Assembly: GCA_937923945.1 (NCBI GenBank)
Contig: CALDWC010000155.1
Coordinates: 1-21,628, forward strand
DNA: 21,628 nt
Direction of reading: 5' to 3'
DNA from: an uncultured Treponema sp.
GTDB lineage: Bacteria > Spirochaetota > Spirochaetia > Treponematales > Treponemataceae
The position numbers and the translations under genes are program-made. The notes beneath the pieces are model-generated. The model was given only the letters and a program-made list of their open reading frames with translations. It did not search any database and was not told where the DNA came from. Positions 1-7,869 of this stretch are shown here, piece by piece (within the stretch, counting starts at the first letter, position 1; each line of letters opens with the position of its first letter).

Positions 1-72
1 TTTAACGAGCCGCGCTATTTCAGCGGCGAAGTTAAACGTCCAGAATTCTACCTTAATTTTACTGAACATTGA
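1..72 (+). CDS. C-terminal 23 residues of a gene cut by the window edge
   Basis: Frame 1 is open from the first base to a TGA at 70-72 and gives 23 residues starting FNEPRYFSGEVKRPEF. The sequence is charged and aromatic and looks like a real protein C-terminus, but I do not recognise the family. A hairpin repeat starts 10 nt after the stop, as at the ends of other genes here. A chance open stretch of this length is possible, so confidence is limited. Confidence 0.45.
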   Translation, partial: FNEPRYFSGEVKRPEFYLNFTEH

Positions 73-82
73 GAAACAATTA

Positions 83-125
83 GGAAACGCTGGTAAACGG
101 CGTCAAGCCTTTAATCAGCGTTTCC
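83..125. repeat. Inverted repeat, copy of the GGAAACGCTG...CAGCGTTTCC family
   Basis: Perfect 10-bp arms, GGAAACGCTG (83-92) and CAGCGTTTCC (116-125), enclose 23 nt. The right-hand 15 nt (111-125, TTAATCAGCGTTTCC) are identical to the right arm of the palindrome at 18248-18289, while the loop is unrelated. It lies just after the stop of the truncated upstream gene. The sharing of outer arms shows a dispersed repeat; whether it also terminates transcription is inference, since no T-run follows. Confidence 0.75.
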
Positions 126-200
126 ATAAGCACCATTGAACAAGCTTTAATAAAAGCTCAGATTAAGTATTATTTATAAAATTATTTGTCAAACACACTC

Positions 201-228
201 TTGACAAGCCTAAAAAATTATTTATAAT
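201..228 (+). promoter_or_regulatory. mreB promoter
   Basis: TTGACA at 201-206 and TATAAT at 223-228 with a 16-bp spacer: both hexamers match the sigma-70 consensus. Predicted transcription start is near 235, giving a leader of about 64 nt before the mreB ATG at 299. The -35 box is also the right half of an inverted repeat, TTGTCAA-N8-TTGACAA (186-207), which could be an operator. Confidence 0.8.
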
Positions 229-298
229 GAATGATGGACTTTTCAAAGAAAAACACCGAGTTGTTTTTGCAAAGTACCCGAAACAATAAGGGATTTTT

Positions 299-1333
299 AT
301 GGGCTTTTTTAATAGATTCACCTCCGATATCGGAATTGATTTAGGAACATGTAACACATTGATTTATGTGCCGGATAAAGGCGTTATTATTAATGAGCCG
401 TCAGTTGTAGCGGTTGAAAAAGGCACAAACCGTGTTATTGCTGTCGGCGAAGACGCAAAACGGATGTTGTGGAAAACACCCGGAAACATTATGGCAATTC
501 GTCCGCTCAAAGACGGTGTTATTGCCGACATGGACACCACCGAGAAAATGATTAAATATTTTATCTCAAAGGTGCTTCCTCACAGACGGCTGATTAAACC
601 GCGTATGGTTATCGGTATTCCGAGTTGCATCACTGACGTTGAAAGCCGTGCGGTAAACGACAGTGCGTTAAAAGCCGGAGCCGGCGAAGTTAAGGTTTTG
701 GAAGAGTCGCTTGCCGCTGCCATCGGAGCGAACATCCCGATTCACGAACCTGCCGGCAATATGATTTGCGATATTGGGGGCGGTACAACGGAAGTGTCGG
801 TTATTTCACTCGGGGATATGGTCGTCACCAATGCGATTCGTGTCGGTGGAGATGAATTTGACAAAGCGATTGTGAAGCACGTCAGACAAGTCGATAATCT
901 CGTGATCGGTGAACAAGCCGCTGAGCGAGTAAAAATCAGTATCGGAAATGCAACACCGGAAAAAAACATTGAAAAAGTTGAAATAAAAGGAACGGATGCG
1001 ATTACCGGGCTTCCCCGCCGTTTGGAAATTGATTCGGCTGAAGTCCGCGAGGCTTTAAAAGAACCGATTAATCAAATCGTTGAAGAAATCAAACGGACGC
1101 TCGCGCAAACTCCGCCTGAATTGGCTGCCGATATTGTTGAACGCGGTATCGTGATGACCGGCGGCGGCTCGCTACTCAAGGGTTTACAAACACTCATTTC
1201 GCAGGAAACCCGCGTTCCGGTAATTCTCGCGGAAAAACCGTTGGAATGCGTCGCAATCGGTGCCGGTCGTTACTATGAAATTAACCGCATGATAAATCAA
1301 GGCCGCAGTTTGTACGACAGCTTAAATAACTAA
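299..1333 (+). CDS. mreB: Rod shape-determining protein MreB
   Basis: Bacterial actin homologue that forms membrane-associated filaments and directs the elongation machinery for peptidoglycan; here in a spirochaete whose cell cylinder is long and helical. At 344 residues it has the normal family length. The actin-fold ATPase motifs are visible: phosphate-1 at residues 10-20 (DIGIDLGTCNT, with Cys where most MreBs have Ala), phosphate-2 at 157-164 (CDIGGGTT) and the adenosine motif at 286-290 (MTGGG). The N-terminal MGFFNRF is amphipathic and fits a membrane-binding helix. The start is supported by an AAGGG Shine-Dalgarno at 288-292. No mreC, mreD, pbp or rodA follows; the next gene is convergent, so this is a solo transcription unit with its own consensus promoter. 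The assignment is firm. Confidence 0.97.
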   Translation: MGFFNRFTSDIGIDLGTCNTLIYVPDKGVIINEPSVVAVEKGTNRVIAVGEDAKRMLWKTPGNIMAIRPLKDGVIADMDTTEKMIKYFISKVLPHRRLIKPRMVIGIPSCITDVESRAVNDSALKAGAGEVKVLEESLAAAIGANIPIHEPAGNMICDIGGGTTEVSVISLGDMVVTNAIRVGGDEFDKAIVKHVRQVDNLVIGEQAAERVKISIGNATPEKNIEKVEIKGTDAITGLPRRLEIDSAEVREALKEPINQIVEEIKRTLAQTPPELAADIVERGIVMTGGGSLLKGLQTLISQETRVPVILAEKPLECVAIGAGRYYEINRMINQGRSLYDSLNN

Positions 1334-1405
1334 AACGTAGGAAACGCACAATAAAGTACTGTATCGGCTTTGTTCGGCGTAAAAACCGATGCCGGTAATT
1401 TTGGG

Positions 1406-1690
1406 TCAGCGAACTACTTGAAAACTGCGGTAATTCGCGGGAGCGGTTTGTGCGGTTTCGCAGGCGTCAACTTTTGCATACGGATGTTCGGTTTTTAACG
1501 CGTGGACAAACGCCTGCAAGTTTTCGAGGTTGTTGCTTTCAGCGACCAGCTCAACGCAGTTGTCGTTTTCCGTGTTGCGTACCCAGCCTGCGATATGAAA
1601 CGCCCGTGCAAGCGACACCGTCCAATAGCGGAATCCGACGCCTTGCACTCGCCCGTACACAAAAATATGATACGCTATAATCGGTTCCAT
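1406..1690 (-). CDS. acyP: Acylphosphatase
   Basis: Small cytosolic enzyme that hydrolyses the carboxyl-phosphate bond of acylphosphates. With the ATG at 1690 it is 94 residues, the family norm. The diagnostic GRVQGVGFR occurs at residues 13-21 with catalytic Arg21, and GWVRN at 35-39 with catalytic Asn39. An in-frame GTG nine bases upstream (1697-1699) lies inside the AGGTG Shine-Dalgarno, so the ATG is the better start. It is the last gene of a minus-strand operon, 33 nt after the PHP phosphatase. Its physiological substrate is unknown, as for the family generally. Confidence 0.93.
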   Translation of the reverse strand: MEPIIAYHIFVYGRVQGVGFRYWTVSLARAFHIAGWVRNTENDNCVELVAESNNLENLQAFVHALKTEHPYAKVDACETAQTAPANYRSFQVVR

Positions 1691-1723
1691 AAAACGCACC
1701 TCGCGAAAAACTGGAACGGTAAT

Positions 1724-2509
1724 TTACCGCTGCAATAATTTCGGCTCATAGTCAGCATCGTACTGAATTCCTAAATCGCGGGCAAAAGTTTCTGCAAGGC
1801 GAAGATTAGCGGCAACATTCGCCGGATCATGTGCATCCGATGCCAAAATAATATGTGCATTCATTTCTGCGGCAAGTGTCCAAAACTGCGCTACCGGATA
1901 GCGATAGGATTCAACCCCATCGCGGATAATCTTCGGTTTGATGCAGCCGTTTCCGTTAATTTCCAATGGCAAGTTAAACGCAAGAGCTGCTTCAATTATC
2001 TTTTTGGATAAATCCGCATAAAAAGGGGTAAACTCGGTAACTCTATCCAAAAACAAATCGGGATGAGCCAGATAATCATACAATCCCGATTCCATTCCTT
2101 CGATAGTCAGGTCAACATAGCGGATAATATCTTTGAGATTTGTTACTTCCGGTATGTAGATAAATTCACCGTCAATATCAACCCAATGAGAACCGAAAAT
2201 TAAATACTGAGCCCCGTATTCACCGATGAGGGTATCACGGTACCAATTTTTATATCTCGAGTGCCATTCGCATTCAAAGCCGAAATACACCGGTATATCG
2301 GTTATTGACCGTGCGTCTTCGACCATCTGCCGGTACAGCGGTACTTGACTGCGTTCCATATGCATGCCGAGCCACATATCATCGAAATAGGGACAGTGAT
2401 CGGAAAAGCCCAGCGCTGAAAAATGCTCCTTGGAAGCACTGGCGGCATAGTCTTTCGGTACACCGACCGCATGCTTACAAAGATATGTATGTGTATGAAA
2501 ATTTTTCAT
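1724..2509 (-). CDS. hisK: PHP-domain histidinol-phosphatase family protein
   Basis: Metal-dependent phosphoesterase of the polymerase-and-histidinol-phosphatase (PHP) superfamily, 261 residues, typical of HisK-type (HisJ family) enzymes that convert histidinol phosphate to histidinol. Metal ligands are visible: HTH at residues 5-7, a further His near 13, DH at 37-38, a GFECEWH stretch in the middle, HPD, and a C-terminal SDAHDP. The start has a clean AGGAG Shine-Dalgarno 5-6 nt upstream that overlaps the stop of the preceding gene, implying translational coupling. No other histidine-biosynthesis gene is in the window, so the true substrate may be another phosphate ester; the fold call is firm and the substrate is inference. 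Confidence 0.85.
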   Translation of the reverse strand: MKNFHTHTYLCKHAVGVPKDYAASASKEHFSALGFSDHCPYFDDMWLGMHMERSQVPLYRQMVEDARSITDIPVYFGFECEWHSRYKNWYRDTLIGEYGAQYLIFGSHWVDIDGEFIYIPEVTNLKDIIRYVDLTIEGMESGLYDYLAHPDLFLDRVTEFTPFYADLSKKIIEAALAFNLPLEINGNGCIKPKIIRDGVESYRYPVAQFWTLAAEMNAHIILASDAHDPANVAANLRLAETFARDLGIQYDADYEPKLLQR

Positions 2510-2518
2510 GAATTACTC

Positions 2519-4048
2519 CTAACTTTTTTTTGTCATAAGCATTTGCTCTAAAACAACAAAGTCGTGTATTTTTGTGTATGCCGCGATAAGCCATTGTTTC
2601 GGCGGTTGCGATGTATTCAGCTCTATTTCATGCCAGTTTTGCAAAAGCGTACGGCGCGGACGGTCATAGTCTTCAATAATGAGCTTGTATAGTTTCGCAA
2701 TGGTAACGAGATTTTGACAGGAAGTGATGATCATTTTATATGCGGTTGCGTTTAAATCGTTCAGCAACCGGGTTACCGTCCCTCGAGCGCTCGGATCACG
2801 GGCAGAGCGTGCAATCGCTGCTTTGATTTTCATTGCGAGTGGCTCTCCTTCCGCCAATTGTTCATCAAAAGCGACGATGTTATCGACGATAGCTAAAAGG
2901 TCGTGGTAACTTTCCGAGTACGCTTTTACCTGATCGGGATTATCCCACGTTGCACGCACTAAAAATAAATCCGAAAGTTCTCGAACTTCCGTTTTAAAAT
3001 ATTCTATCAAAAAAGATTTTAAATAACTCAAAGGTTGGGCATACACGAACCCCGCAAAGTCGGTGTTCAAAAATAGTTTGTTACCGGTTATATAATTTTT
3101 TGTACTTGAAAGCGGTGCCGCCGTTGCGAAAATTCTTTTCAGCAATCCTTCGATTTTACTCGTATTGCGTGTTCTTTTAATTTTTTGTAACGTGTTTTCC
3201 GCAACGCCGGTTACATTCCTTTTGTACTCGCTTGCAATATCGGCAACGGGATCGCTTGCGGGAAACCGCATATCGGGATCTTCGTTCACGTGTTTGATGA
3301 TATTTTCAAGCACAAACGAAGCGTAAAGATTTTTTAAATTTTCGCATGTTTTTTTCCAAACGGGCAGATTAACCGGTTTTACATTTTTATATTGCTCAAT
3401 AACGGAAAATACGGCATTCCAATCGGCATCAAAAGGGAAAAAACGGAGAATATCCCAAAAGTCATGCAGTGGTTGTATGACGGCAAGTGCCGGTATAGAT
3501 TTAAAATCGGGTTTAACATCAAAATTTAACTCGCGTATAGTGCGGTCAAACTGCTTCAAAACATAGTAATAATCGAACAAACTCAAATCGACAAATGCTT
3601 TTATCTGATGATACAGTAAATTTGCTCGTTCCATTTGCTCGGCGGTAAAATTTTTTTCAAAGCGAGCAATTTTTCCGCCGACTTCAAGTTCAAGCTGTCC
3701 AAAGTCGATTTTATCCTGCACGCTACTGATAGCATTTTCAGATAAATCGCCTAAAAGTTTTTTTTGCTCTTTTGATAAAACCGCTTCAACCGAAAAAAAC
3801 TTTAGAGCATTGGATGATTTTGCGTTTTCCAGCAACGCTTTTGCCGGTCCGACCGTGCGATATACGTTAAAGAAAAATTCAGCACAAGCCAGTGACAAAG
3901 CACGGTCGCCTTTATACCATTTGGAAAAACGTGTTTTTGAAATATTTCGTGCAATTTTAGCAAGTTTTTTCTTTTTAATAACTTCAGGATCATCGCTCGA
4001 AAAAAGTGCGCGAAAAAACTGAATTAAAAAATTTCGATGCGGTTTCAT
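2519..4048 (-). CDS. DUF5312-like spirochaetal protein of unknown function
   Basis: A 509-residue, soluble-looking, mostly helical protein with many Lys/Arg/Phe and no signal peptide or membrane segment. I associate it with the DUF5312 family of spirochaetal proteins, from memory of its style and size rather than from a visible signature; no function is known to me. The N-terminal part has a basic KKKKLAKIARNISKTRF stretch. Longer in-frame starts exist up to 4132, but those codons lie inside or upstream of a strong promoter (-35 at 4079-4084, -10 at 4056-4061). The ATG at 4048, 7 nt past the -10, is therefore the only start that fits transcription, and it makes the mRNA essentially leaderless. 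It is first in an operon with the PHP phosphatase (9-nt gap) and acylphosphatase. Confidence 0.8.
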   Translation of the reverse strand: MKPHRNFLIQFFRALFSSDDPEVIKKKKLAKIARNISKTRFSKWYKGDRALSLACAEFFFNVYRTVGPAKALLENAKSSNALKFFSVEAVLSKEQKKLLGDLSENAISSVQDKIDFGQLELEVGGKIARFEKNFTAEQMERANLLYHQIKAFVDLSLFDYYYVLKQFDRTIRELNFDVKPDFKSIPALAVIQPLHDFWDILRFFPFDADWNAVFSVIEQYKNVKPVNLPVWKKTCENLKNLYASFVLENIIKHVNEDPDMRFPASDPVADIASEYKRNVTGVAENTLQKIKRTRNTSKIEGLLKRIFATAAPLSSTKNYITGNKLFLNTDFAGFVYAQPLSYLKSFLIEYFKTEVRELSDLFLVRATWDNPDQVKAYSESYHDLLAIVDNIVAFDEQLAEGEPLAMKIKAAIARSARDPSARGTVTRLLNDLNATAYKMIITSCQNLVTIAKLYKLIIEDYDRPRRTLLQNWHEIELNTSQPPKQWLIAAYTKIHDFVVLEQMLMTKKS

Positions 4049-4055
4049 CGGGATA

Positions 4056-4084
4056 AATGTATACAAAAACGTCGGTTGTGTCAA
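4056..4084 (-). promoter_or_regulatory. Promoter of the DUF5312-hisK-acyP operon
   Basis: On the minus strand, TTGACA (4084-4079) and TACATT (4061-4056) are separated by 17 bp. The -10 box ends 7 nt before the ATG at 4048, and the interval TATCCCG has no Shine-Dalgarno, so the transcript should begin at or next to the start codon. Confidence 0.75.
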
Positions 4085-4130
4085 GGGTTTGTACATGATA
4101 AATGCGCTGCGCATCATCGGGGCGTTTTTC

Positions 4131-4168
4131 AAAAAAAAGCGGAAAATTCCCCAAGAACTTTCCGCTTT
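4131..4168 (-). terminator. Intrinsic terminator of the pyruvate oxidoreductase gene
   Basis: Read on the minus strand, AAAGCGGAAA (4168-4159) pairs with TTTCCGCTTT (4145-4136) across a 13-nt loop, and the 3' arm runs into an uninterrupted run of eight T (4138-4131). It lies about 30 nt after the stop codon at 4199, the classic position for a Rho-independent terminator. Confidence 0.85.
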
Positions 4169-4198
4169 CGGTTTTATCCCATCATTGTATAACTACAA

Positions 4199-7100
4199 TT
4201 AGAACGGGCGATCAGCCAAGTATTTGTATTCTTGCCAGCGGCGTTTTGCCGTCTTTTCGGCTTGAGCCAACAACGAGGCAGCCCGATCCGGATGAGCGGC
4301 TTTTAAACTCTTGAAACGAACTTGGTTGTACATAAAGTCAGCCAAATTATAGTTCGGTTCTTTGCTGTCAAGTTGGAACGGATTTTTGCCTTGCTCGACG
4401 AGCCTCGGATCAAACCGGTACAGCGGCCACAGTCCGCATTCAACGGCATCCTTTTGGATTTTCATACCCTTGGACATGTTGATACCGTGGTTGATACAAT
4501 GGCTGTACGCGATAATGAGCGACGGACCGTCATAGCTTTCAGCTTCGCGCATTGCTTTGATTGCCTGATTCATGTTCGCACCCATAGCAATTTGCGCAAC
4601 ATAGATGTAGCCGTACGAAATAGCCATCATACCAATGTCTTTTTTCGGCATTTCACGACCGCTTGCAGCAAATTTTGCAACAGCTCCGAGCGGGGTAGCT
4701 TTTGACATTTGTCCGCCCGTGTTTGAATACACTTCCGTATCCATCACCAAAACGTTGATATTTTTACCGGATGCAAGAACGTGGTCAAGGCCGCCGTAAC
4801 CGATATCATACGCCCAACCGTCACCGCCAAACGCCCAGACGGAGCGTCTGATAAAGTGATCTTTTAGCGAAATCAACTCTTTTGCAATCGGATCGTTCGA
4901 CGCGCCGAGTTCTTTGACGAGTTCTTCCACCGTATGGCGGGCATCATCGATTTGTGCATCATCATTTTGCGGATTGTTCAAAAGTTTTTCAATCGTACTT
5001 GCGGCGATTCCTTTTGCTTTTGCATTTGCGGCAACTTCAAGTGCGTATTCGTGCAACTTATCGCTCGTTAAACGCATACCGTACGCAAATTCCGCAGCAT
5101 CTTCAAACAGTGAGTTTGACCATACCGGTCCGCGTCCGTCCGGACGGCGTGTGTACGGAGTTGTCGGCAAGTTTCCGCCGTAAATAGAAGAACAGCCGGT
5201 TGCGTTTGCAATGACCATACGGTCGCCGAAAAGCTGCGTCAGCGTGCGGATATATGGAGTTTCACCGCATCCCGGACAAGCGCCGGAGAACTCAAACAAC
5301 GGCTGCTTCATTGCAATACCTTTCGGAATGTTCAAATTGAGTTTTGCAGAATTGGGATTGGTAATCTTGAAGAAATGTTTCCAGTTTGCCGATTCCGCTT
5401 CACGGTGTGAAACAAAATCCATCATGTTGATTGCTTTGACATTCGGATCTTCTTTTGATTTTGCCGGACATTGCGCAACACAAAGTCCGCAGCCGGTACA
5501 GTCTTCAACGGAAACTTGAACGGTGAATTTTGCCCCTTCAAATTCCTTGCCTTTGTAATCGCATGACTTAAATGATGCAGGTGCGCCGTTTAATTCTTTT
5601 GCGTCATAGGCTTTCATACGAATTGCTGCATGAGGACACACAAATGCGCATTGCCCGCACTGGATACAAATTTCCGGTTTCCAAATCGGGACGTGTTCAG
5701 CGATAGCTCGCTTTTCGTATTGTGTAGTTCCGGTAGGGAATGTTCCGTCAATCGGCATGTCGCTCACTTTCAGCGCATCGCCTTCATTACTTGCCATTTT
5801 ACCCAAAACATCTTTCACAAATTTCGGAGCATCATCGGTTACTGCCGCATGGCGGTGAATTTTTGAAGTAAGTGTTTTCGGATACTTCACTTCATATACG
5901 CCATCAAGAGCCATATCAACCGTTACGATATTTTTCTTAACAATCTCGGCACCTTTTTTGCCGTATGTTTTTTCGATAAATTTTTTAATTAAATCGATTG
6001 CTTCCGCTTCCGGCAAAATTTCGGAAATTTTAAAGAAAGCCGTCTGCATAACAATGTTGATTCGAGTACCCATTCCCGCTTTTTCGGCAATATCCATCGC
6101 GTCAATCACAAAAAAGCGTGCATTTTTGTCGATGATCTGTTGCTGCAATTCAGCCGGTAAATGATCCCATACTTTGTCTTTGTTGTACGGCGCATTCAAA
6201 AGGAAAATACCGCCTTTTTTGAGCGGACGAATCATATCATATTTTTCAACGTAAGTGAATTTATGACATGCAATAAAGTCGGCTTGCGTAATCAAATACG
6301 GCTTTTGAATCGGAGATTTGCCGAAACGCAAGTGCGAAATCGTCAAGCCGCCTGATTTTTTACTGTCGTAAGCAAAGTAGCCTTGTACGTTGTTATCGGT
6401 TGCTTCACCGATGATTTTGATAGAGCTTTTGTTTGCGCCGACCGTACCGTCAGAGCCTAAACCGTAGAACATTGCTTGGTGCATGTTCGCGTCTTCAAGT
6501 TTGAATGTTTCGTCAATCGGTAAGCTCAAGTGGGTTACATCATCGTCAATGCCGACCGTAAATGAATCAATCGCCTTGCCGTCGAGGTTGTCAAAAACGG
6601 CTTTTACCATCGCCGGAGTAAATTCTTTTGAACCTAAGCCGTAGCGACCGCCGACAACAAGCGGATAGTTTTTAAACGGTGCTTTTCCGGCAGCTTGCAT
6701 TTCACCGATTGCGGTGCGAACATCCAAGTACAGCGGTTCGCCCAAAGCACCGGCTTCTTTTGTGCGGTCAAGCACGGCGATTTTTTTGACGGTTTCAGGC
6801 AATGCGGAAACAAATGCGCTTGCATCGAACGGTCGGAACAAGTGAACTTTCACTGCGCCGTATTTTCCGCCCTTGCTATTTAAGTAGTTGACTGTTTCTT
6901 CGATTGTATCACAACCGGAGCCCATCGCAATGATAACGGATTCCGCGTCCTTTGCACCGACATAATCATACAAGTGATATTGCCGACCGGTTAATTTTGC
7001 AAACTTATCCATATATTTTTGCACGAGAGCCGGTGTCGCATTATAAAGCTTGTTGCGAGTTTCAAGGCTCTGGAAATAAGTGTCGGGGTTTTGCGCCGTT

Positions 7101-7753
7101 CCGCGGATTTCCGAATCTTCGGGAGTTAAGCCTAAATTGCGGTGTTGGCGGACGAAATTATCGTCAATGATTTGGCGCATCACATCCTGCGATACTTCGT
7201 CGATTTTCTGAATTTCATGTGAAGTTCTAAATCCGTCAAAAAAGTGCAAAAACGGAACGCGAGCTTCAAGCGTTGAAGCATGTGCGATAACCGCCAAGTC
7301 CATCGCTTCCTGAACGCTGTTTGAAGCTAATAACGCCCAGCCGATTTGTCGGCACGCCATAACGTCCTGATGATCGCCGAAAATTGAAAGCGCACTACTT
7401 GCAAGTGCTCGTGCGGCAACATGGAAAACCGTGCTGGTCGCTTCACCCGCAATTTTGTACATATTCGGAATCATCAACAGCAAACCTTGCGAAGCGGTAA
7501 ACGTTGTTGAAAGCGCCCCCGTTGTTAAAGCCCCGTGAACTGCTCCGGCAGCACCCGCTTCGGATTGCATTTCAACCACTTTTGGGACTGTTCCCCAAAT
7601 ATTCTTTTTACCTTTCGCCGAATATTCATCGGCAACTTCACCCATAGGACTGGACGGCGTAATCGGGTAAATCGCAATAACCTCGCTCAAGGCGTGTGCG
7701 ACATAACCTGCAGCCGTGTTAGCATCTACAATAACCAGATTTTTCTCTGACAT
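4199..7753 (-). CDS. nifJ: Pyruvate:ferredoxin (flavodoxin) oxidoreductase
   Basis: Single-chain PFOR of 1184 residues, the usual length for the fused homodimeric enzyme. It oxidises pyruvate and CoA to acetyl-CoA and CO2 and reduces ferredoxin or flavodoxin, central to an anaerobic fermenter. Domains in order: N-terminal pyrimidine-type domain with YPITPSSPMGE (29-39); gamma-type and CoA regions; a two-cluster ferredoxin domain with Cys 696/699/702/706 and 752/755/758/762; the proximal-cluster CPGCG (826-830); and the TPP-binding domain with GDGWAYDIG (977 onward) and the SNTGGQMSKATPLG stretch that follows. All expected cysteines of the visible motifs are present. The start is supported by a GAGGAAGG Shine-Dalgarno. 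It is a single-gene unit with its own promoter (7786-7814) and terminator (4131-4168). Confidence 0.98.
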   Translation of the reverse strand: MSEKNLVIVDANTAAGYVAHALSEVIAIYPITPSSPMGEVADEYSAKGKKNIWGTVPKVVEMQSEAGAAGAVHGALTTGALSTTFTASQGLLLMIPNMYKIAGEATSTVFHVAARALASSALSIFGDHQDVMACRQIGWALLASNSVQEAMDLAVIAHASTLEARVPFLHFFDGFRTSHEIQKIDEVSQDVMRQIIDDNFVRQHRNLGLTPEDSEIRGTAQNPDTYFQSLETRNKLYNATPALVQKYMDKFAKLTGRQYHLYDYVGAKDAESVIIAMGSGCDTIEETVNYLNSKGGKYGAVKVHLFRPFDASAFVSALPETVKKIAVLDRTKEAGALGEPLYLDVRTAIGEMQAAGKAPFKNYPLVVGGRYGLGSKEFTPAMVKAVFDNLDGKAIDSFTVGIDDDVTHLSLPIDETFKLEDANMHQAMFYGLGSDGTVGANKSSIKIIGEATDNNVQGYFAYDSKKSGGLTISHLRFGKSPIQKPYLITQADFIACHKFTYVEKYDMIRPLKKGGIFLLNAPYNKDKVWDHLPAELQQQIIDKNARFFVIDAMDIAEKAGMGTRINIVMQTAFFKISEILPEAEAIDLIKKFIEKTYGKKGAEIVKKNIVTVDMALDGVYEVKYPKTLTSKIHRHAAVTDDAPKFVKDVLGKMASNEGDALKVSDMPIDGTFPTGTTQYEKRAIAEHVPIWKPEICIQCGQCAFVCPHAAIRMKAYDAKELNGAPASFKSCDYKGKEFEGAKFTVQVSVEDCTGCGLCVAQCPAKSKEDPNVKAINMMDFVSHREAESANWKHFFKITNPNSAKLNLNIPKGIAMKQPLFEFSGACPGCGETPYIRTLTQLFGDRMVIANATGCSSIYGGNLPTTPYTRRPDGRGPVWSNSLFEDAAEFAYGMRLTSDKLHEYALEVAANAKAKGIAASTIEKLLNNPQNDDAQIDDARHTVEELVKELGASNDPIAKELISLKDHFIRRSVWAFGGDGWAYDIGYGGLDHVLASGKNINVLVMDTEVYSNTGGQMSKATPLGAVAKFAASGREMPKKDIGMMAISYGYIYVAQIAMGANMNQAIKAMREAESYDGPSLIIAYSHCINHGINMSKGMKIQKDAVECGLWPLYRFDPRLVEQGKNPFQLDSKEPNYNLADFMYNQVRFKSLKAAHPDRAASLLAQAEKTAKRRWQEYKYLADRPF

Positions 7754-7785
7754 AAATACCTTCCTCGATAATTTAAGCTACTGCT

Positions 7786-7814
7786 ATTATAAACCGATTC
7801 GGATATTTTTTCAA
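7786..7814 (-). promoter_or_regulatory. Promoter of the pyruvate oxidoreductase gene
   Basis: On the minus strand, TTGAAA (7814-7809) and TATAAT (7791-7786) are 17 bp apart. Predicted start near 7779 gives a leader of about 25 nt that carries the Shine-Dalgarno before the ATG at 7753. Confidence 0.8.
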
Positions 7815-7842
7815 GCACTCTTTTTATTTTTTCACGAAACAT

Positions 7843-7869
7843 CGATTAATTCAATTGCGAATTTAATCG
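7843..7869. repeat. Degenerate copy of the GATTAATTC...GAATTAATC repeat core
   Basis: The 27 nt form an imperfect hairpin (CGATTAA-TTC against GAATTTAATCG, one bulge) and match the inner core of the palindrome at 18248-18289 with a changed loop. It overlaps the last codons and stop (TAA at 7848-7846) of the minus-strand gene ending here, so the repeat encodes that protein's last residues, LNSQLN. Relationship to the family is by eye. Confidence 0.5.

Noticed and set aside
1363..1390. ATCGG...CCGAT hairpin after mreB as a terminator
   Set aside because: Only 5 bp of stem with a long loop and no T-run on either strand; too weak to call.
1450..1738. Plus-strand open frames over the acylphosphatase gene
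   Set aside because: They are antisense shadows; the minus frame carries a complete enzyme with catalytic Arg and Asn.
4049..4132. Longer start (4132) for the DUF5312-like gene
   Set aside because: The extra 28 codons span the -35 and -10 boxes of the promoter and the pyruvate oxidoreductase terminator edge, so they would not be on the mRNA.
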